A stretch of 64,000 bases of DNA from Archivesica marissinica (Eukaryota > Mollusca > Bivalvia > Venerida > Vesicomyidae), in NCBI GenBank assembly GCA_014843695.1, contig CM026393.1, positions 7,102,440-7,166,439 on the forward strand. Direction: 5' to 3'. Below, in pieces: positions 6,475 through 15,235 of the stretch. Numbering within the stretch: position 1 is the stretch's first letter; every line of letters starts with the position of its first letter. The notes below the pieces were generated by a model. The model saw only the letters and a list, made by a program, of their open reading frames with translations, did no database searches and was not told the origin of the DNA. The position numbers and the translations under genes were made by a program.

Positions 6475-9003
6475 TTATTGATATCTAGTTAATGGATCGG
6501 TAAAGGTAGGAGCCGAACTAATCGGTAAATCTATTTTGTAACCTAAGTATTCAGGCTCAGGATTATATGATGCGTGTTCTTGAGGTTTATATAATTTATC
6601 TCCTTTATCCCTCCATTGAGCCGGGTTTACCGAAGGTAAATATTCTTGATTCAATAAACAAGATATACATAATTCGTATTTACAATCGCAAAATTTATAA
6701 GCTACATAAGCGTCAACATCTTTAAGTTTATACAACGCCGATTTTCTTATATATATACTATCCGTAGCAACTCGAACGGCTTCCGTACCGCTAAAACGTT
6801 GAAGCATACTAAGAAGATTAATATGAGCGTACGCTAACATACTAGCTCTTAAATGAGTATATTGAGGTTGACTTCCGTCATAATACGTGAGAATATGACC
6901 TAGAGGACATTTCTGAGCAGCACCTACTATATTACCATTATTAACGGTATCTCTTACTAAGAAGGCTAATTCTCCCGAATCAGTTATTAATCTTCGGGTT
7001 AATCGTTGTCCACCAGCTTTAGCTCCTTGAGTAAATTTACCTATAATACTACATCCTTGATTACGATCTTCAGGAAGCCAGACTTCTTTTTGTTGTCTAT
7101 AGGAGATAATAGCTTCTCGAATATATAATTCCGTTAAGATTCCAGATTCTAGAAGATATACTCTAAGAGCTATAGGAGCCCAATTCATCTCTTTGAAATG
7201 TTTTCCGAACCAATTAAGAATTACTGGATGGATATCTAGTCGGAATTTCCAATCCGTAACTTCGGCGAAACCCGAACTAATATATTTAGGTAAAGGTCCG
7301 TTAATAGATACTCTCGTTAATCTATGCGTAGGATGACCAAATCTTTCGAAATATGGTTTTGCTTCACCAAATCCTTGAAAGCTAGCCGGATAACAAGCTT
7401 TCATATCGATACTAATGATCTCCTTCGTATCATAATCCATAGAATTCCATAAACCTCCGTGCCCATGTTCTATACAAGCTTTTTGGATATCGGATATGAA
7501 TGCCCCTGGAGTAGGTTTCCATTTGTTCTTTTCTTTAGCTATTATACTAACGGCGTGGTTTACGCCGAAAACTTTGTCGACGAGAGATTCATCTCCTAAA
7601 TAAGTACAAACATTTAGTAATTCTTTTTGTTTCTCTTCGGTTCTATAAGTACTACCATCCTGAAGTACAAACTGAGTAACGTTAAGTCTTTTGTCGCCAC
7701 ATCCTAGAAGCCATACTGCTATAGGTTTATCTTTAGTAGCTTTCTTAATAGCTTCCCATACATCACCTTCGTACGTACACATTTTTCTAGTTTGTGGAAA
7801 TTGGAGATTTTTGGGCCAAGCGTGCCCATTATGGCAGATTAGTTCTATAGTTCCATAAAACTGGGTACCTCTTTTTTGGTATCTACCGCTATTATATATA
7901 TTCTCACCGACAATATATTTCAAAATAATCGAACGTCGAAGATTACTTTCCAATATAGCCACATCGGCTATCGTAGCTCCGGACGTATGAATCATATCCT
8001 CCCATTCTCGGATCTTCTGACGTCTGATAAGGGTTAAACCTTGACCTTTTAAATTTCCATCAAAATGTTCTAATACTCGTTGAGCTACACAATTAAGATC
8101 TCCGATTCTTAATGGATTAAGGTCGTTAGGATTAGGATCTTGAAGTATATAAACTCCGTATACAACGGCTGTAATAGGATACGCGTTTTGGAAGTAAAGT
8201 TTATCTATTCCTACTAAAACGCCCGGTTTAGTACCATTATTAATGGTTACGACCGCGTGTCCTTTTTTAACTTCTGTTCGGATAGGGTCGAATTTATCTT
8301 CTATTATCCAATTATCGTCATCTCGATCACATAAATATTTAAGGCGAAGAATATACGTACCATTAGGTAATTTATTTAGAAGCGTTGTAGCTCTGTTCAT
8401 TGTCATCGAGGCATCCAATAACACGTTAGTATCTTCAACTATCCACGTAGAGAAGACGGCCGAAGCTCCATCCCGTTGAAATTCATCTTTAGCTTCGGCT
8501 AAGAAATATACCCAAGGCTCATATTCGGGATATTCGACCGGATGCGGAACGACTATATCTAAGTCTAAAATATCTATAGGAATAGGACGATCATCGAGAA
8601 TTTCACGACCTTCTCTAGCTATAGCTCTAGCTAAAGGTTCTCTAACATTTTTAGTTAAACCGTATAAATGAGGTTTAGCCGATCGATCGATAAGCTTACG
8701 GAGATAAGATAGGCGAACTCTAGGTACCCGCATAACCAGAGCAGCGTATTCTTTAGCCCTTAAAGCTGTATCGACTTCGGCATTAATTTGGATCATTTCA
8801 CGATTATATTGGGCCCTCTTAAGTGGGTCATATGTTCTAAGTGCAGGAAACCTTCCAGTTTGTATAGTTCGTTCGAGGCGTTTATTATATTCTTCATCTC
8901 GAATTTTAGCTATAGCATTTATAAAATCTTGTTTTTTAAATTTTAATCTACCACGAATATCCAAATTACGGGCTTTTACACGTAATTCAGCAACCAATAC
9001 CAT
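6475..9003 (-). CDS. Diverged family-B-type DNA polymerase, probably protein-primed (842 aa)
   Basis: The ATG at 9003 is 38 bp after the stop of the upstream Cys/His gene. Palm motif A is SIDMKACYPASF (531-542, catalytic Asp533). Motif B is probably SIIGKFTQGAK (652-662). Motif C is VRVATDSIYI (743-752, Asp748). Extra cysteines sit after motif C (CDC at 772-774, C779, C782), and a C/H cluster lies at 390-409. The N-terminal 500 residues show no exonuclease motif I can place. The order A-B-C and the YP in motif A fit the DNA_pol_B_2 style of viral and organellar-plasmid enzymes. Protein priming is inferred from the long TIRs. The ORF ends at one TAA, after which the same frame continues into the helicase. 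Confidence 0.85.
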   Translation of the reverse strand: MVLVAELRVKARNLDIRGRLKFKKQDFINAIAKIRDEEYNKRLERTIQTGRFPALRTYDPLKRAQYNREMIQINAEVDTALRAKEYAALVMRVPRVRLSYLRKLIDRSAKPHLYGLTKNVREPLARAIAREGREILDDRPIPIDILDLDIVVPHPVEYPEYEPWVYFLAEAKDEFQRDGASAVFSTWIVEDTNVLLDASMTMNRATTLLNKLPNGTYILRLKYLCDRDDDNWIIEDKFDPIRTEVKKGHAVVTINNGTKPGVLVGIDKLYFQNAYPITAVVYGVYILQDPNPNDLNPLRIGDLNCVAQRVLEHFDGNLKGQGLTLIRRQKIREWEDMIHTSGATIADVAILESNLRRSIILKYIVGENIYNSGRYQKRGTQFYGTIELICHNGHAWPKNLQFPQTRKMCTYEGDVWEAIKKATKDKPIAVWLLGCGDKRLNVTQFVLQDGSTYRTEEKQKELLNVCTYLGDESLVDKVFGVNHAVSIIAKEKNKWKPTPGAFISDIQKACIEHGHGGLWNSMDYDTKEIISIDMKACYPASFQGFGEAKPYFERFGHPTHRLTRVSINGPLPKYISSGFAEVTDWKFRLDIHPVILNWFGKHFKEMNWAPIALRVYLLESGILTELYIREAIISYRQQKEVWLPEDRNQGCSIIGKFTQGAKAGGQRLTRRLITDSGELAFLVRDTVNNGNIVGAAQKCPLGHILTYYDGSQPQYTHLRASMLAYAHINLLSMLQRFSGTEAVRVATDSIYIRKSALYKLKDVDAYVAYKFCDCKYELCISCLLNQEYLPSVNPAQWRDKGDKLYKPQEHASYNPEPEYLGYKIDLPISSAPTFTDPLTRYQ

Positions 9004-9041
9004 TATAATATAGGGCGTGAGTACATATATAATACATAATA

Positions 9042-9344
9042 TTATTTGTCTAAATCAAAATTATTTATTTCTAAAAGCTGAATTAACACTCTATCGAATC
9101 TTATACGCGCTATACGTTCGGCATATATTAGTTTACGTTTGATGGGTCCAGCTCCACAAGGAGGGCATAATATACTTTCACTTTGATTTCCAGCCCCGCA
9201 TTTCCTACAAGGGAGTGGTTCGTACATTCTTCCACGTAAACTAATTCTATGCGCTTTACAATATTTAAAGATACAGTTCTTTCCACAAATATTAGTAGAT
9301 CCGATCATTAACCAAGGACATATATTAGAACCTCGTTTACCCAT
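9042..9344 (-). CDS. Cys/His zinc-ribbon-like protein at right terminus (100 aa)
   Basis: The ATG lies inside the right TIR. Ligand pattern: C-P-W (9), C-G-K-N-C, Y-C-K-A-H, L-R-G-R, P-C-R-K-C-G (46-51), then C-P-P-C (60-63), followed by a basic and helical tail absent from the left-end paralogues. It is transcribed toward the polymerase, 38 bp upstream of it. Because its promoter is the TIR, it has the same transcriptional control as the left-end ORFs. It may regulate or bind termini; there is no direct evidence. Confidence 0.7.
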   Translation of the reverse strand: MGKRGSNICPWLMIGSTNICGKNCIFKYCKAHRISLRGRMYEPLPCRKCGAGNQSESILCPPCGAGPIKRKLIYAERIARIRFDRVLIQLLEINNFDLDK

Positions 9345-9621
9345 TATCTATATATATAAATACTTTATCTTAATATATGTAAGTATTATCACCCTTTAAA
9401 TAGAACGAAAATGGAGCCCGGAGGTCGGTTGAGGGTAATGGACCCCCCTCTCAGGCTCAAATATGGACGTAATCCGCCGGTATAATACTTAAATCAGATT
9501 TACGAATTAACGATGTATTGTGGTTTACTATTACTACCTATACGGTTCTAGAACGGAGTACAAACGTGCACCGATTTATACGAGAATTCCCTACACTTTG
9601 CTACTGGCCTTCCCTGCTGCT
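9337..9621 (-). repeat. Right terminal inverted repeat (285 bp)
   Basis: Inverted copy of 793-1077 with one visible mismatch. Includes the TATA-like tract (9348-9361) and the first codons of the 100-aa ORF. Confidence 0.97.
9345..9374 (-). promoter_or_regulatory. TIR promoter, right copy
   Basis: Exact inverted copy of the left promoter (1040-1069), directly before the ATG at 9344. Confidence 0.5.
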
Positions 9622-9626
9622 CGGGT
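9621..9626. other. Target site duplication, right copy
   Basis: The bases tcgggt match 787-792. Removing the element and one copy restores an uninterrupted 41-bp repeat phase, which supports the boundary call. Confidence 0.8.
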
Positions 9627-9678
9627 GGTTCCAGAAAGCTGCCTAACAATGGCCATACAGGTCGGGTGGTTCCAGAAA
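9622..9678. repeat. 41-bp tandem repeat, right remnant
   Basis: About 1.4 units continuing the array broken at 792. The array ends at ccagaaaacc. Unique AT-rich sequence follows to 9920. Confidence 0.9.
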
Positions 9679-9920
9679 ACCTAGATTCCATTAAATACAA
9701 TTCTAGTAATCATATTACACGAGTTAGATGAAAGCTCCGATAATGGTAGATGTATTGTGTGATATTTAGTATTTCTAATTAATAAAGAGATACGTCGTGA
9801 CAAGTCCAGAATCCGCAATGTCTGGAGACACAATAGACGACTTAAGAAAAAATAAAGTTAGTGGTAATCTTACCACTTGCGTCTCTTGAAACTCAAGGAA
9901 AACTAATATTACTTTGACAA

Positions 9921-10804
9921 ATTAACATTGCGGCTAAAGTGGTAGCATTGTTGGCTAGATTAACATTGCGGCTAAGGTGGTAGCATTGTTGGCTAGATTA
10001 ACATTGCGGCTAAGGTGGCAGCATTGCTGGCTAGATTAACATTGCGACTAAGGTGGTAGCATTGCTGGCTAGATTAACATTGCGGCTAAGGTGGTAGCAT
10101 TGCTGGCTAGATTAACATTGCGGCTAAGGTGGTAACATTGCTGGCTAGATTAACATTGCGGCTAAGGTGGTAGCATTGCTGGCTAGATTAACATTGCGGC
10201 TAAGGTGGTAGCAGTGCTGGCTAGATTAACATTGCGGCTAAGGTGGTAACATTGCTGGCTAGATTAACATTGCGGCTAAGGTGGTAGCATTGCTGGCTAG
10301 ATTAACATTGCGGCTAAGGTGGTAGCATTGCTGGCTAGATTAACATTGCGGCTAAGGTGGTAGCAGTGCTGGCTAGATTAACATTGCGGCTAAGATAGTA
10401 GTATTGCTGGCTAGATTAACATTGCGGCTAAGGTGGTAACATTGCTGGCTAGATTAACATTGCGGCTAAGGTGGTAACATTCTGGCTAGATTACATGCGG
10501 CTAAGGTGGTAGCATTGCTGGCTAGATTAACATTGCGGCTAAGGTGGTAGCATTGCTGGCTAGATTAACATTGCGGCTAAGGTGGTAACATTGCTGGCTA
10601 GATTAACATTGCGGCTAAGGTGGTAGCATTGCTGGCTAGATTAACATTGCGGCTAAGGTGGTAGCATTGCTGGCTAGATTAACATTGCGGCTAAGGTGGT
10701 AGCAGTGCTGGCTAGATTAACATTGCGGCTAAGATAGTAGCATTGCTGGCTAGATTAACATTGCGGCTAAAGTGGTAACATTGCTGGCTAGATTAACATT
10801 GCGG
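9921..10804. repeat. 38-bp tandem repeat
   Basis: About 23 units containing attaacattgcggctaagg and gctggctaga, with mostly single-base variants (agcattg, aacattg, agcagtg). The same variants recur in groups, suggesting segmental amplification. 10805-11027 holds nothing I recognise. Confidence 0.95.
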
Positions 10805-11027
10805 TCATAATTAATGATTGGGGGATAATCCAATGATACGCTACATGTACGGTGTAAAGTATGGACATACGGCATCGGCGCAAACCGCATCCGACATACG
10901 TTGATATCATTCGTCGTAGTAATGTGTAAATGTGGATCGAACCTGCAACCTCCGATTTACCACTGATCCGCTCGTGTGCAATTTCCTTTCATATGTCAGA
11001 TTATGTATCGTCGCCCCTTCGTTTAAA

Positions 11028-11275
11028 GTTCAAACTTTATTTCTTTTACAACGATTGCAAAGCATGTTCTAACAACTTATAGTAATCACTCTCGTTGGCG
11101 CGAATGACGGCGTATACTTTATGTGGTCATTCGTGTGGGAGGGAACCGGAGTACCCGGAGAAAACCAACCTGTCCGATCTGGCGACCACCGTACCATCTC
11201 ACATACTTCCTGGTCCGAGGATTGAATCCGGGTTGCATTGGTGAGAAGCGAGCGCTCTAACCACTGCGCTAATCT
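11028..11275 (-). mobile_element. tRNA-headed SINE, family 1
   Basis: On the minus strand it starts with a tRNA-like A box (agcgcagtggttagagcg) and a B box around the gattcaatcctc motif. A body with ttttctccgggtactccgg follows, then a tail gtgattactataagttgtt...gcaatcgttgtaaaa. It is closely similar to 59800-60047. Confidence 0.85.
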
Positions 11276-11344
11276 AAATCTACAGAAGCAATGTACATGC
11301 ACGACGTATAGCACCGACACAATCATGATACATCGGTGTATTGT

Positions 11345-11438
11345 CCATCTTATATACTGTTAATTTATTATGATCGGAGGATCGAATCCGTCATCCCTGG
11401 ATTCGCAGTCCAACACCTAAACTACTGGGCCACTTCGT
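11345..11438 (-). mobile_element. SINE family 3 head fragment
   Basis: Minus strand: tRNA-like head (cccagtagtttaggtgttgg, then a B box) followed by ataataaattaacagtat, the same junction as at 13014-13100. Truncated. Confidence 0.65.
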
Positions 11439-11617
11439 GGAAGTCGTGATGGCGCAGTGGTAGCGCGATGGTTCATGTGCGAAACGTTAGCGTTCATCTG
11501 TAGCCGTTACGACTGTGCCCTTAGGCAAGGCATTTAAATTCCACATTGCCTCTTCTCTCTCCCTCGTGGCGATGGATTCCATCAGGAATGAGGTCTCGAG
11601 GGTGATTAATATAAGCA
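11439..11617 (+). mobile_element. tRNA-headed SINE, family 2
   Basis: Head gatggcgcagtggtagcgcg, degenerate B box, then gcaaggcatttaaattccac, attgcctcttctctctccc and gaatgaggtctcgag. Truncated just after gtgattaatataag. The same family, inverted, is at 13738-13966. Confidence 0.8.
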
Positions 11618-11639
11618 CGGACGCGTCTATTATATTAGA

Positions 11640-11716
11640 TTCAACTGCATAGTATACGACTTCGAGATAACCGGATAATTCGACATAACCAACTTTGACA
11701 TAACCGCATCGTCCCG
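11640..11716 (-). mobile_element. Fragment of the MITE found at 59045-59241
   Basis: Contains cgagataaccggataattcg and acataaccaactttgacata, reverse complements of the left part of the 59-kb MITE. Confidence 0.55.
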
Positions 11717-11796
11717 ATATACTTAAGCTCCAACACAGCATTCTACCGACGCATATTTATCTTGGACAATCTGGCGTTACTTGCCGGGTTGTAGTC

Positions 11797-12060
11797 CGCC
11801 TCCGTGGTCGAGTGGTTAAGGTCGCTGACTTGTATACCACTGTAACCTATCATCTCTGATGGTCACGGGTTCGAGCCCCGCTCAGACCGTGTCTCATTTA
11901 TATGAAAAAGTTGGCAGTTTCTTACGGAGGTTGGTGCACCCAAGTACTGGTTAACCGCTGGAGCCTGCCCAGGAAAGGTATTGTTAAGTAAACTGCCCCG
12001 GGCGATATAGCCCGAAATGGTGCTGATGCAGGCGTAAAACCCGAAATATAACATAAAAAT
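11797..12060 (+). mobile_element. tRNA-Ser/Leu-like SINE, family 4
   Basis: Head ccgtggtcgagtggttaagg with a long variable region and B box (gggttcgagccccgc), as in type II tRNAs. Body: gaaaaagttggcagtttctt, ggagcctgcccaggaaaggt, aatggtgctgatgcaggcg. The insert between A and B boxes and the body argue for a SINE rather than a tRNA gene. A headless copy is at 52926-53094. Confidence 0.8.
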
Positions 12061-12325
12061 TACCGGGTTGTCAGTTGTTATCAGCTGACAGTTCTATGGT
12101 TCCTGTCTTCCCGTGACGTGTCTCATACGACAAATGTGTAGATTTCAATCCAATTGTAAATAAGCATTGTAAACAGACAATATATGTACACATTATATGA
12201 GTTTTTAGTTGAATGACGAGTTGTCTACATTGAGGTTCATATATTTCACTGCAGTCTCTCTGTAGTTCTTGCCAGCGATATATACCATCTATATTGTTAA
12301 ATTGGATAATCTACATACCGTAAGT

Positions 12326-12429
12326 CGGGTGTTTTGATCTTTACAACTGTGTATTAATGATGTCACAGCGGTAATTCGGTTGTTTTGATCTTTACAACTG
12401 TGTATTAATGATGTCACAGCGGTAATTCG
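12326..12429. repeat. Two-copy 51-bp direct repeat
   Basis: Two near-identical units containing gttttgatctttacaactgt and gatgtcacagcggtaattcg. Nothing else is recognised from 12430 to 13013. Confidence 0.85.
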
Positions 12430-13013
12430 GTTGGAACGATTATCGGGATTTGTTCTTAAAATAAACCTTCCAATAACAGATACCGCTATTTTTGATTAAC
12501 CTCGTAGCAGACCCCATGCTATAGAACTTATCGAATTGCCAGGAATATTGTGTTACGCGTGAGCACTGTCCATTACAGTAGATAAAGAACCGAAATTAAT
12601 TTTCTGGAAATGTATTAGTGTTATCTGTTAGGCAATTGGAATGATGCATAGGGCAGAATTCCATATTTTGAAGAAAGATGAATGATTTGTATAGTTTCTT
12701 CCAATACAGTTTTATTATGCTTCAATGTACAACAGTATAATTTGCCGTGAAATAGTACGTGGTAGTTCCTGGCTACCCACTGTATATACGTATTAATACA
12801 TATTACGGTTAAACGTTAAAATGAAGCTCACAATTGTGAATTGTGATGTGCTTGTGTTTGTTCCACGCAAAGCTATGGGTCTGAGATCTGGGGTTATTTG
12901 TAAATATACAGGAATATAAAGGAATCATCTAATTACAGCAACAATCGTCATAATACCAGACCCAATACCAGCACGTCCGGTGCTTACGGTGAATTAGAGC
13001 GTTACCCACTTTA

Positions 13014-13278
13014 TACGTAGTCCAGTGGTTAATACGCTTGACTGGCAATCCAGGGATCGCAGGTTCAATCCCCCGGCTGACCATAATAAATTAACAGTAT
13101 TTCAGATGGAACTTTAAACCGAGATCTCGTGCACGTAAAAGAACCAGATGAGATTCTAGATTGGGTATATGCCTGTATCATTGCACTATCCTCCAAATAT
13201 CTAAAATGATTAATCTCTTCAGAAGGCGTCGCTCATATGGGCAACCGGTAGCGACCATAAATAAACGTAAATCACAAA
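13014..13278 (+). mobile_element. tRNA-headed SINE, family 3
   Basis: Head tagtccagtggttaatacgc, B box gcaggttcaatccccc, then aattaacagtatttcagatg, aactttaaaccgag, ctcttcagaaggcgtcgctc and gggcaaccggtagcgacc. Copies are at 16970-17250 and 63316-63597. Confidence 0.85.
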
Positions 13279-13392
13279 CATATACATACACCCTGCCAAC
13301 TAACATATAATAGTTATTTATTGAGGACTTCTGTTATGTTGTCAGTGGTTTATGGATCGTAAGATTACAAGCATTAAGCGTATATTATACGT

Positions 13393-13634
13393 TAGTTATT
13401 GTATAACGATTGTGAAACAAGCTTTAGCATCTTCTATTAATTACGCTCGTTGGGGCGGATGAACGCCATTATAAATACATAATCCATAGCATGCGGGAGG
13501 AATACGGAGCATAGGGGAGAAAAGCAACATGCTCGATTTGGCGACCACCGTACCATCTCACTAAGTTCCCGTTCCGAGGATCAAACCCAGGCTGCATTGG
13601 TGAGAAGCAAGCATGCTAACCACTGCACTAATCG
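13393..13634 (-). mobile_element. SINE family 1, diverged copy
   Basis: Minus strand: the tRNA-like head (tgcagtggttagcatgc) and B box and the tail gattgtgaaac match 11028-11275, with many substitutions. Confidence 0.75.
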
Positions 13635-13737
13635 GACAGCCTGATTACAATCATTGGTGCTACTGCAAATAAGAATTGCATATCTCTCAGTAACCTAACT
13701 GTGATCATCGGACGACATGTTATATCAGCATTAGTTT

Positions 13738-13966
13738 ATACAAATTTATTTTAGCTCGATTGCGAAACAAGTTCTTTCAACTTATATTAATCACTCTCGA
13801 GACCTCATTCCTGGTGGAATCCATCGCCATAAAGGAGAGAGAAGAGGCAATGTGGAATTTAAGTGCCTTGCCTGAGGGCACACTCGTAACGGCTCCAGCG
13901 GTGCTCGAACTCCGGACCTTTCGCACCTGAAGCGAACGTGCTACCACTGCGCTATCACGACTTCCA
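13738..13966 (-). mobile_element. SINE family 2, near full-length
   Basis: Minus strand: gatagcgcagtggtagcacg head, ggagttcgagcaccgc B box, gcaaggcacttaaattccac, gaatgaggtctcgagagtg. It then carries the tail gattaatataagttgaaag...cgcaatcgagctaaaataaa, which resembles the family 1 tail. Confidence 0.85.
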
Positions 13967-14084
13967 CTTCACTATATCAGCATTACATGCAACACATATT
14001 ATTTATATAACTAAGCATACACAAATGGGCCGGGCCACGGGTTATATAAACAAAATCAATCATGCATATAGCCTAACATACACA

Positions 14085-14278
14085 TATGGGGTTGGGGGAT
14101 CAGCTGTAGGCTGTAGGTTCGAATCACACTGGGTGTGTCGAGTTCTTTCATGCGAGGAAGCTATCCATCTGACTAGCGGAAGGTCGTTGGTTGTACCCGG
14201 GTACCCACCCGTGCTTGCACTATTGTTGGGAGGAGCACCCGGCGTCTTCCTACACCACTAGTACCTGGAGATTCATCA
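14085..14278 (+). mobile_element. SINE family 5 (conserved-core type)
   Basis: gctgtaggttcgaatcacac is a B-box-like element. It is followed by catctgactagcggaaggtc, acccgggtacccacccgtgc and ggaggagcacccggcgtctt. I recall this body from invertebrate core-SINEs, unverified. Confidence 0.6.
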
Positions 14279-14894
14279 TATGCTGCCACTTTATAGCTCA
14301 AATACAAACAAACTTAAACACAATCAAGCAAACTTCTACATACATATATATATATTTATATAGAGAGAGCATACACAGATGGACCGATAGTGCCACACGT
14401 TCCATCAACATTAAATTCTCTACTCGGAAGAACCTAGAATGGTCCATTATTTCTTGGAAACTGCTCACTCTATGCCCAATAATACGTCGTATTAAAGCCG
14501 TAGATTCAGTTACCAAAGTGTCGTAATTTGAGATGATTAAACAACCACGATTTACTTCATCTTCTGTAAAATGATCAGTAGAAGCCAGCGCAAAACAATT
14601 ATGAACTAATGTGTGAAAAGACAGACCAATTTAACAGCACAGATGATCCAGCTCAAATAATGTCTTCTAATATTGGCCCAGACTAAGTTGACATCCTCAC
14701 CCCAGAATTATTGCTCTTATAAGCATGTCATTATCTACAGCAATTGTCAGACGTAAGTTCCTATTAATCTAGTGAGCTAACATTCTGCGTCAGTTTCATC
14801 ACGTTCACATATTCAATTGTCCGACGTAGGCGACTAAGTGTCAGTTTGCAATAAAGTGTGCGTTTCTATTTATGTGCATGTAGGCGTCCTTGGC

Positions 14895-15050
14895 AAAGTT
14901 GTCACGGTCGTTGACTTCAAATCACATGTCCTTCACCGCTGTCAGTTTGAATTCCACTGGTGGTGTCTAATTGTTTCATGTTAGGAGGTCGGTGGTTCTA
15001 CCTGTGTGTACCTAAAATATTGGTCAAACAATAAAAGCTTGGGAGTTGTC
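14895..15050 (+). mobile_element. SINE family 5, decayed copy
   Basis: agtttgaattccactggtgg, aggtcggtggttctacctgt and a trailing ataaaagcttgg parallel the copy at 14085 but with deletions. Confidence 0.4.
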
Positions 15051-15085
15051 ATAATTAAATCACAAAAACCGAAACAAATAAATAT

Positions 15086-15235
15086 CTGTGTGCCTGTAAA
15101 GGTCACTCTGTGTGCCTGTCGATGTCACTCTGTGTGCCTGTCGAGGTCACTCTGTGTGCCTGTCGAGGTCACTCTGTGTGCATGTCGAGGTCACTCTGTG
15201 TGCCTTTCGAGGTCACTCTGTGTGCCTGTCGAGGT
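15086..15235. repeat. 22-bp tandem repeat, left part
   Basis: About seven units containing gtcactctgtgtgcctgtcg. The array is interrupted at 15236 by the foldback element and continues at 16224 in the same orientation. Confidence 0.95.

Larger units (their letters stand above)
793..9621. mobile_element. Virus-like self-synthesising DNA element, 8.8 kb, Polinton-like layout
   Basis: Bounded by 285-bp terminal inverted repeats beginning AGCAGCAGGG and by a 5-6 bp target duplication in a 41-bp satellite. Coding is dense, at nearly one gene per kb, unlike the rest of the window. Minus-strand order from the right end: Cys/His protein, DNA polymerase, helicase-HNH, capsid-like gene in two frames, tail-anchored ORF. 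A divergent pair then follows: a 512-residue membrane protein (+) and a 196-residue membrane protein (-). Two small Cys/His ORFs (+) sit at the left end. Long TIRs plus a family-B-type polymerase match protein-primed replication of linear DNA (Polintons, adenoviruses, linear plasmids). I see no rve integrase, FtsK/A32 ATPase or adenain-like protease. From memory, unverified, homologues of the polymerase-helicase and the membrane protein occur as uncharacterised proteins in cnidarians, molluscs and glomeromycete fungi. Confidence 0.9.

Noticed and set aside
793..9621. Canonical Polinton/Maverick
   Set aside because: TIRs and polymerase type fit, but no rve integrase, A32/FtsK ATPase or adenain-like protease is visible and the size is about half; I therefore call it Polinton-like only.
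9921..10804. CRISPR-like regular repeat array
   Set aside because: Units are contiguous with no unique spacers, and the context is eukaryotic; it is a minisatellite. The same holds for the other arrays.
11797..11890. tRNA-Ser/Leu gene
   Set aside because: The region between the boxes is abnormal and it runs into a repeated body also found headless at 52926; SINE more likely.
13014..13090. Functional tRNA gene
   Set aside because: A and B boxes are tRNA-like, but the sequence continues into a shared SINE body and recurs with the same body at 16970 and 63316.
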